64,000 nucleotides of DNA from Caldicellulosiruptor saccharolyticus DSM 8903 (GCF_000016545.1 NC_009437.1:2568501-2632500); one strand, 5' to 3'; numbered from the stretch's first letter, positions 26,641 through 35,989 are shown. The notes: a model not told the origin generated them from the letters alone. Made by a program: numbers and translations.

Positions 26641-27444
26641 ATGTCTTTTTTTATAGTGGTTCTTCTTTGGACAGCTACTGGTTTTGCAGCAGCCAAGCCA
26701 GACTATAAGCAGCTTTATGAAAAACTGTTGAAACAGTACAATAGTTTAAAGACTGAAAACGCAAACCTTAAAAAGCAAATTGCATCACTTCAAAATCAGG
26801 TAAAATTGTTAAACCAAAAAGTTGCAAGCATGCCTAAGGAATATGAATATGATCTTGTTAAAGATGATGTGACTATTTCAGAAAAACTTCCATTCATCAG
26901 CTATAAAGGACGAAGATATGTCCACTTTGATTCAATTATTACTACTTTTTTATGCATTACTAGTAAAGATTATGTATTCGATGCTCAAGAAAAGAAAGTT
27001 AAAATATTATCATCTTTTAAGAAAAAAGAAGGAACGTGGCTTACTGATCTTAAACCAACACATTTAGGAATGTTCTCCTCATTTGGATTTAATGATGAAA
27101 ATATAACTGTCAATTATCAAAAATTCTTCAAAAATATCTGGTGGAAGCACTGGACAAACGAGGCCCAGTTTAGCCTTACGTACAAGATTGAGGGAAAATA
27201 CAAGAAATTCAGCTGCTGGCTTGGCATAGCAGATTGTTCTACCAACGGTTCAAAAGGTGTAGTCAGAATTTTGGGTGATGACAGGCTTTTAGGCGAGTAT
27301 AAGCTTGAATTGAACAGAAAGCCAACGTTAGCAGAAATAAATGTAGAAGGAATCAATGCCTTAACACTACAATTTGAAAGAACAATTGCTAATGACTTAG
27401 GTGATACTTATATTTGTATTGGCGACCCGCTTTTAGTTCCTTAA
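26641..27444 (+). CDS. Exported coiled-coil protein with C-terminal NPCBM-like domain
   Basis: A 267-residue protein. A hydrophobic leader ending A-A-A is followed by a coiled coil (about 22-62, heptads through L-K-T-E-N-A-N-L-K-K-Q-I) and a middle region with a copper-amine-oxidase-N-like strand (I-S-Y-K-G-R-R-Y). The C-terminal ~140 residues end with G-V-V-R-I-L-G-D-D-R, L-T-L-Q-F-E and I-G-D-P-L, resembling the NPCBM putative carbohydrate-binding module. Ribosome binding site GGAGAGGTGA fits an upstream ATG (26630) in another frame; one extra T in the T7 tract at 26646-26652 would join that start to this frame, giving M-N-R-R in front of the hydrophobic core. The annotated start may therefore be a relic of a frameshift. 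Confidence 0.7.
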   Translation: MSFFIVVLLWTATGFAAAKPDYKQLYEKLLKQYNSLKTENANLKKQIASLQNQVKLLNQKVASMPKEYEYDLVKDDVTISEKLPFISYKGRRYVHFDSIITTFLCITSKDYVFDAQEKKVKILSSFKKKEGTWLTDLKPTHLGMFSSFGFNDENITVNYQKFFKNIWWKHWTNEAQFSLTYKIEGKYKKFSCWLGIADCSTNGSKGVVRILGDDRLLGEYKLELNRKPTLAEINVEGINALTLQFERTIANDLGDTYICIGDPLLVP

Positions 27445-27464
27445 ATCTTTATGAATGATAAACA

Positions 27465-27506
27465 AAATAAAAGAGGGTGAGAATTAAATCTCACCCTCTT
27501 TTATTT
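27465..27506. terminator. Bidirectional terminator between convergent genes
   Basis: An 18-bp perfect stem (27465-27482 with 27489-27506) with A-rich left and T-rich right flanks, located between the NPCBM-type gene and the SLH gene. Confidence 0.9.
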
Positions 27507-27519
27507 AATTTATTAATTA

Positions 27520-30500
27520 TTATTTCCATGTTCCACTCATACTTGTCTGCGCAAGTTCATTACCAGCACTATCTTTTACTCTTCTATCTGCTTCATATGC
27601 TGGTACATAGTCTACCTTAATTGCGCTGTATCTCTTGTCACCACTGAACTTGAAGACTATATTGTCGGAGTTAACAACAACGCCTATATCAGGATTTGTT
27701 ATTGCTCCTCCGATATATACCTTAAACTGATCAAGAACATACACTTGATTTACAACAGTTGTTTCACTGAATTTAACTGTAACCTCTGTAACATTATATG
27801 TTGCATTGTATACAGCTTCAACTGCAGTAATAGTTGGTGCAATCTTATCACTTGCAGTCACTGGTCCTACTGCATTGCCACTATTAATTGATCTTCCAAG
27901 CAGGTCCTTTGTAATTGAATTAGCCTTGATTCCTACAGTTACTGGATTTCCATCTTTCTTAGCATCAGCACCAATTGCTGTTGCAAGGTTCAAAACAACA
28001 GCTCTGCTACCTGCATCCCATGTTGCATAAAGAACTCCTATTGTATTTGTCCCTGCTTTGACCTCAAAATCACCTGCATAAAGTGTATATTCATTAATAT
28101 TGCCAGTCAAGAATACTTTCAACTGTGTTGTTGAAACAGCCTGAACTCCATTTGTTGAGTCAATTGTAACAACTGCTGAATTGGAATCTACAAAGTTAGT
28201 AGCACTTTTTGCAATCGCAACTGTTGTCTTATTTCCATTTGTATCTGCAACACCAATTATCTGCAGATATGTCATATTAGCAAAATCAGTATCTTTAATT
28301 ACAAGTTTTACAGTCTTACCGTTTGCCAACAATGTCGCAGTTGCACTGCTGAAATCTTTAAGTGCAAAGCTGCTATCCAGATACTTATAATTTGTAGCTG
28401 TATTAGCGCTTGCTGCATTCAATGTCTTATCAAATGTTATATAGAGTTCTGTTGTGTCGCCAGAAGCATCATTGTATACTATTGGAGCAACTACCTGCGG
28501 TGCACTTGTATCAGATAGTGTAGCTGTAACTGTCTGCGGCAAGCTTGCATTCTTAAGTGGTGTAAGGTCTTCAATACCGCTTACTTGAACTGTTACAACA
28601 CCTGCTGGTAGAGCCGAAGCCAATACAACTTTCAATGTATTCTTAATCTGATTACCACTACTGTCTGTATCCCAGGTAATTACACTAATAACTTTCTGGT
28701 TACCATCTTTATCTTTCACAATAATCTTGTTGTCAGAGACATTAGGAACACGTACATCTTCACTAAATGTTACCTTTACTGTATAAGCATCTGGAACTGA
28801 AACTGATTTAACAGTTGGTCTTTCTGTGTCAATTGTTGGAACAACGTATTTTTCAAATTTTGCTGTCTGCCCAGTATAATCTTTAACTTCTATTGTAACC
28901 TTAGCACCAGATACTGGTATGCAAGTTGCCAACTCATCACCAGAAGTTATTGTTACTATGTTACCATCTATTGATGTGCCAGCTATAATACCATTTGACA
29001 ACGATACACTTACAATGCTCTGTATTGCTTTGCTAAACTCAAGCTTAACCTGGCTAAGAGTTGCTGTGACATTCTTCAATTCAATAGGTGACTTGTCTTC
29101 TGCAACACTGAAACTCATCGATGGATTTACTACAAGCAACCCAGCTATATCTGTAACACCTGTAACACTCAATGTATTATTACCAACATTCAGAGGAATG
29201 TAAAGATTCAAAATAATTACGTTCGGGTCTATAGAACTATCTTCATTAAATCCCTTAACTTCTTTTACGAGGTACATTCCGTTCAATGTATAATTTGCAG
29301 GATTTGCATAGTTTTTAACTGGTTCACTGAACTCAACTCTAAGCTTCTGCGGGTTCTCAGCTGTAACCTTTACTATAGCCGGAGCTGTTCCATCTTGTAC
29401 AGGGCCAATTTCAGTTGTATATGCCTCTTGAAGACCCAAACCTGTTTTGAGTGTAACTTTAACTTTGTCCCCGTTTGCTAAATCGTCTTTCAAAATTAGT
29501 GTAACCTTCTTCTTATCTTCGCTCAGTCGCACTGCTCCAATTGACTTTGTTGTATCTCCTACTTTAATTTCATAGTTATTTGTGTCAACAGCATAAACGT
29601 CCTTTACATCTCTATTGAACGTTACAACAACTTGCTTCAAGTTTGGTACTTCAACTTTTGCAACTTGAAGCTGTACTGGAACTGCCACAAATGTCTTGCC
29701 TGTATCATTACCCTTGAAGTAAAGTTTGTAAGTAGCACCTTCTGTTTGCGCTGCTGTCTTCAATACAAGCTTTCCTGCTCCAAAGTCAGATGCCTGAGTG
29801 TCTATTAATGTTACAGCAACTGTCTTTGACTCATCTTTTGCATCCTTAATCTCAAAGTCAAGAGGAATTACATCTCCATCTTCAAGTGTTGCAGGCTCAT
29901 TGTTGAGATATACATCAACATAAACCTCTATTGTGTCATTTGCAACTGCTTTAACATCCTTAACAACTATTGTCTTCTCTGGTGGGAAGAATGCATTTGC
30001 GAATGCAACCGCTGCTTGACCTCTGATTACCACTGTCCCGATCCCAACTTCATCTTCAATACCATTGAAGAAACCAAGGTCAAGAGCTTTTCTTACATAG
30101 TTGATTGGCCATGTTCCAGCTGCTGGGCTCTCACCTTTTGCAGCAACAAGCATCTTGCACAGCTCTTCAAATTTGACTGGTTTGTCTGGCTTGAATGTTC
30201 CATCTGGGTAGCCATTTACAATGCCAAGGTCTTTACCTGCCTCAACATATGCAAATGCCCAGTGATCCTGTGGAACATCTTTGAATGACTGCTCAGCATA
30301 AACATAGTCTTTTACCACATCTTCTTGACCTGTTGCTCTGATGATCATTGCCAAGATCTCCGCTCTCGTAAGAGTCTTGTCGAGCATCAGGTCGCCTTGC
30401 TCATTACCTTTCAAGATGCCTTTGTCTTGGAGAATCTTTGCTGCCTGGTCATACACAGAACCAGCTGTCTCTTCTGTTGTAGTTTCGTCCTGGGCAAACG

Positions 30501-30570
30501 CAGGCGCCATTATTGATAGGGCAAAAAGCAATACTGTTACGATAGCGATAAGTCTTTTGAATTTTTTCAT
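27520..30570 (-). CDS. Large SLH-domain protein with Ig-like repeats, probable S-layer protein
   Basis: A 1016-residue exported protein: signal peptide (K-K-F-K-R-L ... A-P-A-F-A), then S-layer homology repeats (about 40-205; L-T-R-A-E-I-L-A-M-I-I-R-A-T-G, F-K-D-V-P-Q-D-H-W-A, G-Y-P-D-G-T-F-K-P-D). From about 230 onward it is a chain of beta-sandwich units of ~90-100 residues with V-x-V-T-F-S-x-x-V and T-A-P-x-I/V-x-x-V junctions. Such proteins tile the cell surface. It has its own promoter, a hairpin in the 5' leader and a strong AAGGAGG site, suiting very high expression. Codon use favours Thr, Val and Asn. A structural S-layer role is inferred. Confidence 0.85.
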   Translation of the reverse strand: MKKFKRLIAIVTVLLFALSIMAPAFAQDETTTEETAGSVYDQAAKILQDKGILKGNEQGDLMLDKTLTRAEILAMIIRATGQEDVVKDYVYAEQSFKDVPQDHWAFAYVEAGKDLGIVNGYPDGTFKPDKPVKFEELCKMLVAAKGESPAAGTWPINYVRKALDLGFFNGIEDEVGIGTVVIRGQAAVAFANAFFPPEKTIVVKDVKAVANDTIEVYVDVYLNNEPATLEDGDVIPLDFEIKDAKDESKTVAVTLIDTQASDFGAGKLVLKTAAQTEGATYKLYFKGNDTGKTFVAVPVQLQVAKVEVPNLKQVVVTFNRDVKDVYAVDTNNYEIKVGDTTKSIGAVRLSEDKKKVTLILKDDLANGDKVKVTLKTGLGLQEAYTTEIGPVQDGTAPAIVKVTAENPQKLRVEFSEPVKNYANPANYTLNGMYLVKEVKGFNEDSSIDPNVIILNLYIPLNVGNNTLSVTGVTDIAGLLVVNPSMSFSVAEDKSPIELKNVTATLSQVKLEFSKAIQSIVSVSLSNGIIAGTSIDGNIVTITSGDELATCIPVSGAKVTIEVKDYTGQTAKFEKYVVPTIDTERPTVKSVSVPDAYTVKVTFSEDVRVPNVSDNKIIVKDKDGNQKVISVITWDTDSSGNQIKNTLKVVLASALPAGVVTVQVSGIEDLTPLKNASLPQTVTATLSDTSAPQVVAPIVYNDASGDTTELYITFDKTLNAASANTATNYKYLDSSFALKDFSSATATLLANGKTVKLVIKDTDFANMTYLQIIGVADTNGNKTTVAIAKSATNFVDSNSAVVTIDSTNGVQAVSTTQLKVFLTGNINEYTLYAGDFEVKAGTNTIGVLYATWDAGSRAVVLNLATAIGADAKKDGNPVTVGIKANSITKDLLGRSINSGNAVGPVTASDKIAPTITAVEAVYNATYNVTEVTVKFSETTVVNQVYVLDQFKVYIGGAITNPDIGVVVNSDNIVFKFSGDKRYSAIKVDYVPAYEADRRVKDSAGNELAQTSMSGTWK

Positions 30571-30604
30571 AACTACTCACCAAACCTCCTTGTATGATTT
30601 TTTA

Positions 30605-30681
30605 GTGGTGAGGCTATACTATTTCTTTATAGCCTCATCACTTACAGCTAAAATTTTAACAACAGCATTTTAATAAGTCAA
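30605..30681 (-). promoter_or_regulatory. Promoter and 5' leader hairpin of the S-layer-type gene
   Basis: Minus-strand promoter TTGACT (complement of 30676-30681), 17-nt spacer, TAAAAT (complement of 30653-30658). Downstream, complements of 30628-30641 and 30605-30618 form a stem (GTGATGAGGCTATA with TATAGCCTCACCAC, one mismatch). There is no T-tract after it, and it lies at the 5' end of the message, so a stabilising cap is more likely than a terminator. Confidence 0.7.
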
Positions 30682-30751
30682 TAGGACTTTAGCATTTGTA
30701 ACCAAACTGTAAAATTGGTGAAATAATTTTGCAAAAGCCTAAAAAGCTTTT

Positions 30752-32893
30752 TTAAACCTTGAATATCTGCATAGCTGCCTGTAAATCTTGAGAAAGTTTG
30801 TTTAGCTGCTCTGTCATGGCTCGAAGTTCTTCTATTGCTGCGAGCTGTTCCTGTGTCGAGGCAGAAACCTCTTGTGAAGATGCTGCTGTCTCCTCTGAAA
30901 TAGCAGAGATATTTTCTATACTGTGAATAATAGTATCTTTTTCTTTATCAATTGCAGAAATTGACTCAGTGATATTCTCAATTCCTTTTATAAGTTCATC
31001 CATTGCGCTTTTTATGTTAGAAAATGCAGATGCAACATTCTCAACTGCACTGTTTTGCTGATCAATGACATTTTCTACTTTATCCGCAACCTCTTGTGCA
31101 GCTTTTGTCTGAGCTACAATCTTCTTTATCATATCCTCTACTTCCCTTGTTGACTCTTTTGATTGGTCAGCAAGTTTTCTAATCTCGCTTGCAACAACTG
31201 CAAAACCACGTCCAGCATCTCCTGCTTTTGCCGCCTCTATTGAGGCATTCAAAGCCAAAAGTTTGGTCTGTTCAGAAATTCCACTTAAAACCTGAATAAT
31301 CTTCCCAATCGACCTTGAATACTCTGCAAGCTGATTGATTGTTTGAATCATTGTATCTGTAATGTGAACAGTCTCGTGAGTAACGTTGTTTAAGGTATTG
31401 ACAACCTCTGTTCCCTTGTTTGAAAGCTGTGAAACGCTTTTTGAAAGGGTACTCATTTGGCTTGCAGATGAAACAATTGTGTCAATTTTCTCTCCAAACT
31501 TAGAAACTGTCTCAACAACGTTTGTTGCTTCTTTTGCCTGATTTGACGCACCTTCTGCAATCTCAGAAATTGCTTTTGCAACCTCGTTTGATGCAGCAGC
31601 TGTCTCGGAAGCAATTGTGGTAAGAGTTGAGATTGCAGAGCTAACCTCTTTGCTAAGATTTACACCTTTTTCAATCAAGGCCTTTATGTTCTTTGCCATG
31701 TTGTTAAAGCTATGGGAAAGAAGGCCTATTTCGTCATCTCTTTTAATATCCAAAGTAACAGTCAAGTCTCCTTTTTCAGCAACAGCAAAGGTCTTTGTAA
31801 CCCTTTCTAAGTCCCTAACAATCCTCAAAGCATAGTAAATACCTATCACAAGCGCGATTAATGTGAATAAAATTGTCAACACAATTATAATAAGCTCAAG
31901 CCTTCTTGCCGCTTCTACAAGTTGTGAAACAGGAATCATTCCAACAATAGTCCAGTTTGTATCAGGAACCTGTGAGTATGTAATCAAAAACTGCTTGCCG
32001 GCAAATGCAGTGTGAAAAGCACCATTTGTTTTTCCTGCTGCTTGTGATTCCAATATTTTCTTGACAAACTGAGTGTTTTTATCTGGTGTTAATTTCATTT
32101 TATTTTCCCACTCAGAAGGTAAAATTACATTGCCTGACGAACACAAAGCCAGCATATATCCACCATTTTGGCTTATTTGAGTATCCTGCAAAGTATCTCT
32201 CATCCATTGCTTGCTAATATCAAGAAGCAAAACACCCAAAGTCTCATTTGTTGCAATATCTTTAAATGGCATCCCAATCGAAAATGCATATTCAGGCAAA
32301 TTAGCATTGCTTGCCTTTGCCACACTGTCAAACTCTTCAGCGTGAGATTCTATTAAAATTGGGCCTCCAGCGTCTATTATCTTTTTATACCATGGTGTTT
32401 TCTTTAATTTGTCATAGTTAATTTCAAAAACTAAGGAAGGATAATATAATGACTTTTCTTTATCCACAAGAATATATACGCCTGCGAACATATTGTTCGT
32501 TACTAATAAACTTTGTACAGCTTTGTTAGCATCAGATTGTAATGTCATTTTTTGGTATTCATCTAACGCAGCTTGTTTCGATTCAGAATAAAGTCTTTGA
32601 ATAAGTTCGTTAGACATAAGCTGAGTTCCATTGTTCTGAGCTGTTTTGAATGCAAGTTGGAAATAGCGCGCAGTTGAGTCAGTCGCAGCAAGATATGATT
32701 TTTTACTCTCGCTTAATACCGAATTTGTTGCAGTAGAAATTGATATTATATCAATAATCAAAATTGGAATAACTAATATACCAAAAATCAAAATAGCAAA
32801 TTTTTGGGCAAGTCGCCCACCTTTAACAAACTTACTCAACCATTCAAATTTAAGATTTTGCTTTTTCTCCGTTTTTCCTTTCTCTCTTTTCAC
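30752..32893 (-). CDS. Methyl-accepting chemotaxis protein
   Basis: A 713-residue chemoreceptor. Order: short basic cytoplasmic start, first membrane helix (about 30-55), a large extracellular sensor region of dCache/Cache type (about 60-330), second helix ([13 protein letters not shown]), HAMP domain, and a long cytoplasmic coiled coil with the signaling tip [21 protein letters not shown]. It signals to CheA/CheW, none of which is in this window. GTG 32893 is preferred to the longer frame because GGGAG is then spaced correctly. The ligand is unknown; the next upstream gene encodes a solute-binding protein, a possible partner. Confidence 0.9.
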   Translation of the reverse strand: MKREKGKTEKKQNLKFEWLSKFVKGGRLAQKFAILIFGILVIPILIIDIISISTATNSVLSESKKSYLAATDSTARYFQLAFKTAQNNGTQLMSNELIQRLYSESKQAALDEYQKMTLQSDANKAVQSLLVTNNMFAGVYILVDKEKSLYYPSLVFEINYDKLKKTPWYKKIIDAGGPILIESHAEEFDSVAKASNANLPEYAFSIGMPFKDIATNETLGVLLLDISKQWMRDTLQDTQISQNGGYMLALCSSGNVILPSEWENKMKLTPDKNTQFVKKILESQAAGKTNGAFHTAFAGKQFLITYSQVPDTNWTIVGMIPVSQLVEAARRLELIIIVLTILFTLIALVIGIYYALRIVRDLERVTKTFAVAEKGDLTVTLDIKRDDEIGLLSHSFNNMAKNIKALIEKGVNLSKEVSSAISTLTTIASETAAASNEVAKAISEIAEGASNQAKEATNVVETVSKFGEKIDTIVSSASQMSTLSKSVSQLSNKGTEVVNTLNNVTHETVHITDTMIQTINQLAEYSRSIGKIIQVLSGISEQTKLLALNASIEAAKAGDAGRGFAVVASEIRKLADQSKESTREVEDMIKKIVAQTKAAQEVADKVENVIDQQNSAVENVASAFSNIKSAMDELIKGIENITESISAIDKEKDTIIHSIENISAISEETAASSQEVSASTQEQLAAIEELRAMTEQLNKLSQDLQAAMQIFKV

Positions 32894-32936
32894 AAACGCT
32901 CCCACCCTTTTTCTAAAAAATGCTTTATTACTTTTG

Positions 32937-32965
32937 ATTATACCTCAATTTACCTATGTGTACAA
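32937..32965 (-). promoter_or_regulatory. Promoter of the chemoreceptor gene
   Basis: TTGTAC (complement of 32960-32965), 17-nt spacer, TATAAT (complement of 32937-32942), on the minus strand. Confidence 0.65.
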
Positions 32966-33052
32966 TACAATCGAAAGGTTTTGACAAACTGTTCAAAAAA
33001 ATCAATTGGTTTTTGTTTGAATAAGCAATTACAGAACTATATTTCAAAACTA

Positions 33053-33101
33053 AAAGCCCCTCCCTTGATTTTCTGGAATGTCTCTATACAGGAGGGGCTT
33101 T
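33053..33101 (-). terminator. Terminator after the solute-binding protein gene
   Basis: AAAGCCCCTCC pairs with GGAGGGGCTTT (outer arms 33053-33063 and 33091-33101) around a 27-nt loop, with T-rich sequence following on the minus strand. Confidence 0.75.
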
Positions 33102-33126
33102 AAAAAAATAGTTTTACTCTTATATC

Positions 33127-34299
33127 TTACGGATTTAACTTCTGTTTAAATCTGTGCACGCCATTTTTAATCTCAATTATCACTGCAGACTTTTTAGCGT
33201 TGTGTTTTGAGTCAATTGAAATAATGCCTGTTAAGCCGACAAAGTTTTTAGTATTCTCAAGGGCTCTTCTCAGTTTTTCTCTGTCAGTTGTAGAACCTGC
33301 ACGTTTTATTGCATCTGCCATAAAATATCCTAAGTCATACCCAAGTGCTGAGAGGGCATTTGGTTCTATCTTGTATTTTTGCTTGTATCTCTTCACAAAG
33401 TCTTGAACCCTCTTGTCTGTATCCTGTGATGAGTAGTGGGTTGAGAAAAAGATATTTGTTGCATATTTTTTCCCTGCCTTTTCGACAACTTTTGGGTCAT
33501 CAAAGCCGTCTGTACCAAGAATTGGCATCCACATTCCAAGTTCTCTTGCCTGCTTGATTATAAGTCCTGCATCGTCATAGTAAACAGGTGTAAAGATAAC
33601 ATCTGGCTTTTTGTCCCTTATCTTTGTCAATATCCCATTAAAATCCTGTTCACCCTGCTGGAACGCTTCTTCTGCTACAACTTTACCGCCACCTTTTGTA
33701 AATGTCTCTTTAAAGTTCTTGTAAAGACCTTTGCTGTAATCAGACGCTGCATTGTAAAGAATTGCTGCTGTTTTTACCTTTAACGTCTTGAGTGCAAAGT
33801 TTGCCATAACACTTCCTTGGAACGAGTCATTAAAGCAGATTCTGAATACATACGCCTTTGTCTTGCCAGTTCTTTCATCAATTGTAACCGAATCATCTGT
33901 AGCAGTAGCTGACACAAGCGGCACTCTGTATCTTGTTGCGGCAATTGAAGCAGATTTTGTTGCACCTGATGTCACAGGGCTTAACAGGGCTAAAACATTC
34001 TCTTTTGTTGCAAGCCTTGTTGCAATATTTAGCGCTTCTGTCTTGTCAGATTTGTTGTCAAATACAACAAGCTCTATTTTCTTTCCTAAAACTCCACCCT
34101 TTTTATTAATCTCTTCAACTGCCATCTTAAGTCCTTCTAAAGTCCTCTGTCCGTACTGCGCAACAGCGCCAGACAACTCAAGATTAACTCCAAGCCTTAC
34201 TGTTTTTGAGCTTGAAGCAAAAGCAAAGGTAAACAAGCTTAAGACTAAACTAAGAACAGCTAAAATAGCCAAGGTGTTTTTGAAAATAAGCTTTCTCAC
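33127..34299 (-). CDS. Periplasmic-type amino-acid binding protein (LivK/Peripla_BP_6 family), orphan
   Basis: A 390-residue exported binding protein with a signal peptide (R-K-L-I-F-K-N ... A-F-A-S) but no lipobox Cys. Type I fold landmarks: V-R-L-G-V-N-L-E-L-S-G near 30, G-G-V-L-G-K-K-I near 72 and D-D-A-G-L-I-I-K-Q-A near 240. The family binds branched-chain amino acids, amides or urea and works with LivHMGF or UrtBCDE. No permease or ATPase is adjacent, so it may serve a distant transporter or the neighbouring chemoreceptor. GTG 34299 is chosen because GGGAGG then lies 9 nt away. Confidence 0.85.
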   Translation of the reverse strand: MRKLIFKNTLAILAVLSLVLSLFTFAFASSSKTVRLGVNLELSGAVAQYGQRTLEGLKMAVEEINKKGGVLGKKIELVVFDNKSDKTEALNIATRLATKENVLALLSPVTSGATKSASIAATRYRVPLVSATATDDSVTIDERTGKTKAYVFRICFNDSFQGSVMANFALKTLKVKTAAILYNAASDYSKGLYKNFKETFTKGGGKVVAEEAFQQGEQDFNGILTKIRDKKPDVIFTPVYYDDAGLIIKQARELGMWMPILGTDGFDDPKVVEKAGKKYATNIFFSTHYSSQDTDKRVQDFVKRYKQKYKIEPNALSALGYDLGYFMADAIKRAGSTTDREKLRRALENTKNFVGLTGIISIDSKHNAKKSAVIIEIKNGVHRFKQKLNP

Positions 34300-34310
34300 C
34301 GAAACCATCC

Positions 34311-34350
34311 TCCCGTCCTAAAATATATTTTCCCGTCCTAAAATATATTT
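34311..34350. repeat. Two perfect tandem copies of a 20-bp unit
   Basis: The unit, starting TCCCGTCCTA and ending in an AAATATATTT palindrome, occurs at 34311-34330 and 34331-34350 directly before the binding-protein gene. On the coding (minus) strand each copy includes a GGACGGGA element near the ribosome binding site. Confidence 0.9.
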
Positions 34351-34361
34351 TGCAGTATCAA

Positions 34362-34407
34362 AAAAGGGCAAAGGAAAACCTCTTCAAAAGGCCACCTTTG
34401 CCCTTTT
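34362..34407 (-). terminator. Terminator or attenuator upstream of the binding-protein gene
   Basis: AAAAGGGCAAAGG (complement of 34395-34407) pairs with CCTTTGCCCTTTT (complement of 34362-34374), followed by TTGATAC. It lies 86 nt after the antitoxin gene and close before the binding-protein gene. A closely similar hairpin stands before amtB (56548-56592). Confidence 0.75.
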
Positions 34408-34493
34408 GTGCATATCTTAATAATATGTGTTGAGAATATTTTAATTAAACAAATAAGACTTGTCAATAAGAATATTAGAAACAGGAATCTATA

Positions 34494-35519
34494 TTATTTC
34501 TGTAGGGCTTGATTGTCTAAACTTACTGTCTTTGCGTACTCATATGAGATTAGTTCACGCAACGGAGTTTGTTGCCATCCAACTTCTTTGTGAGACAGCT
34601 CTGAAATAGCGCTGCACGTTTTATCTTTCAATGCATCAATGACCATATTAATGGTCTCCAATTCTTCTGGGGTAAATACTGATAGGTCGTAATTGCCTTT
34701 GCTCTTAATCTTTGTTTGGATTGCTCCATCAGGAGTCTCATACTCCTCAATAGTGTACTTATCGCTTGGGTATGCTGCTATTTCTTTGTATGCGAATTTT
34801 TCAATCACTGGCCCATAAGCATATTTGATGTATCTTAAGCCAGGTATTGAACGTAAACAACGTTTAAAGTGCATAAAATCAATATACCATAAAAACTTAT
34901 TAAGACTGCTCAAATATAAATTTTCAACTTTTTCAGCAATGTAGCTTATCAAGTTCTCAAGCTTTTCAAAGTCAAACCTTCTGAATCCATTGTAGATATC
35001 TTCTAGGTGTTCAAGCTCTGCAGAGATAATTTTTTTCTTCAAATCAGCAAGAAAGTCTCTGATTTTCTCCATTATTTTTTGATATGTTCTTTCAGTTATT
35101 CTCCCAGATTTAAATGTTTCTTCCACTTTTTTCCTGAAAAACCCTTCAGATGTTAAAATCAGTTTAAGAATATCACTATGTGATTTAGAAGGCAAAGCTC
35201 CTCTTTCATACCTGTTTATTGTCATCTTGCCCCAGCCAAGTATCTGCCCAAGCTCCCTTTGAGAAAGTCCATATTTTTCTCTTATCTTCTGGATTTCTTC
35301 AGGGGTAATCAAGCCTGTCAACTCTCTATAGCGTTGATAGAGCCTTTTTAGATTTTCGTTTTCGATGTCTGGCACAAGCAACTCAGTATCGCACTCACTG
35401 CAATGTGGAGCATGTTCTTCAACATTGACTTGCACACCTTTATATTCTTTAACCAGATTTTTTTCAACTTTAATTTCAACATGCTTTTTACACTCCGGAC
35501 AATATGCCCTATTCATCAT
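34494..35519 (-). CDS. Panacea-type antitoxin: zinc finger, HTH and Panacea (SocA-like, DUF4065) domains
   Basis: A 341-residue three-domain protein. The N-terminal MqsA-like zinc ribbon has C-P-E-C and C-S-E-C (residues ~7-10 and 40-43). The HTH_3/XRE domain (about 75-130) contains G-L-S-Q-R-E-L-G-Q-I-L-G-W-G. The C-terminal part (about 205-330) has L-N-K-F-L-W-Y-I-D-F and Y-G-P-V-I-E-K-F and F-T-P-E-E-L-E, landmarks of the Panacea domain, which neutralises diverse toxins in known two-gene systems. It overlaps the end of an MqsR-like toxin reading frame by 11 nt, consistent with toxin-antitoxin order. Its zinc finger and HTH suggest autoregulation. Confidence 0.78.
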   Translation of the reverse strand: MMNRAYCPECKKHVEIKVEKNLVKEYKGVQVNVEEHAPHCSECDTELLVPDIENENLKRLYQRYRELTGLITPEEIQKIREKYGLSQRELGQILGWGKMTINRYERGALPSKSHSDILKLILTSEGFFRKKVEETFKSGRITERTYQKIMEKIRDFLADLKKKIISAELEHLEDIYNGFRRFDFEKLENLISYIAEKVENLYLSSLNKFLWYIDFMHFKRCLRSIPGLRYIKYAYGPVIEKFAYKEIAAYPSDKYTIEEYETPDGAIQTKIKSKGNYDLSVFTPEELETINMVIDALKDKTCSAISELSHKEVGWQQTPLRELISYEYAKTVSLDNQALQK

Positions 35520-35800
35520 TCTTTTTCACCCCCTTTTCTTGAGGCTCATACTCATGAAAAGAAATGCACACCACTTCTTCTGGTGGATTGTACCTTAGTT
35601 TTATGTATATACAAACATCCAGGTATCTGCTGTTTTTGAAAATCCAAATATCACCTTCTTTATTATCAAGATGGTCTTGTTCTGGTCCTTTGACGTAATC
35701 TTCTGGCTGAAGGTCCAACAATATGTCCTTTACATCGTCTATTAGCAAACCCCATTATTTCAAGAATTTTATGTTTTTCTCTCTTTTGACAAATCCCCCA
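35509..35800 (-). pseudogene. MqsR-like toxin gene broken near its N-terminus
   Basis: The downstream 79 codons read as the C-terminal core of an MqsR-like toxin (L-Q-P-E-D-Y-V-K-G-P-E-Q-D, D-I-W-I-F, Y-I-K-L, I-S-F-H-E). The frame's first usable start (TTG 35748) has no proper ribosome binding site. In the same frame, upstream of an in-frame TAA, the codons read F-V-K-R-E-K-N-I-K-F-L-K, the family's N-terminal R-x-K-N motif. A further in-frame stop lies above that. So the toxin has been inactivated while the antitoxin stays intact. Confidence 0.6.
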
Positions 35801-35989
35801 TTTTCCTGCTACTATTAGTTTTTTAATTTAGAGTAGATAATTTTTGATAATCCATTCTTTTAGCTTTTCAATCTCAATCGCCTTCTTCCGTGCAACTTTA
35901 AAAACACTTTGCGTTTTTACTATATCACATAAATTTTATTATTGCCACTATTTGATGGCAATATTCAACTTTGGATAAGATAATGAATC
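35801..35989 (-). other. Remnant sequence and possible end-of-operon hairpin
   Basis: On the minus strand a short frame reads K-V-A-R-K-K-A-I-E-I-E-K-L-K-E-W-I-I-K-N-Y and stops near 35833; it has no start and is a C-terminal relic of an unidentified gene. At 35938-35965 ATTGCCA and TGGCAAT form a small stem after the last nif-array gene, a weak candidate terminator. Confidence 0.4.

Noticed and set aside
35509-35748. Intact 79-residue toxin gene
   Set aside because: No ribosome binding site at the TTG, and family sequence continues upstream across an in-frame stop.
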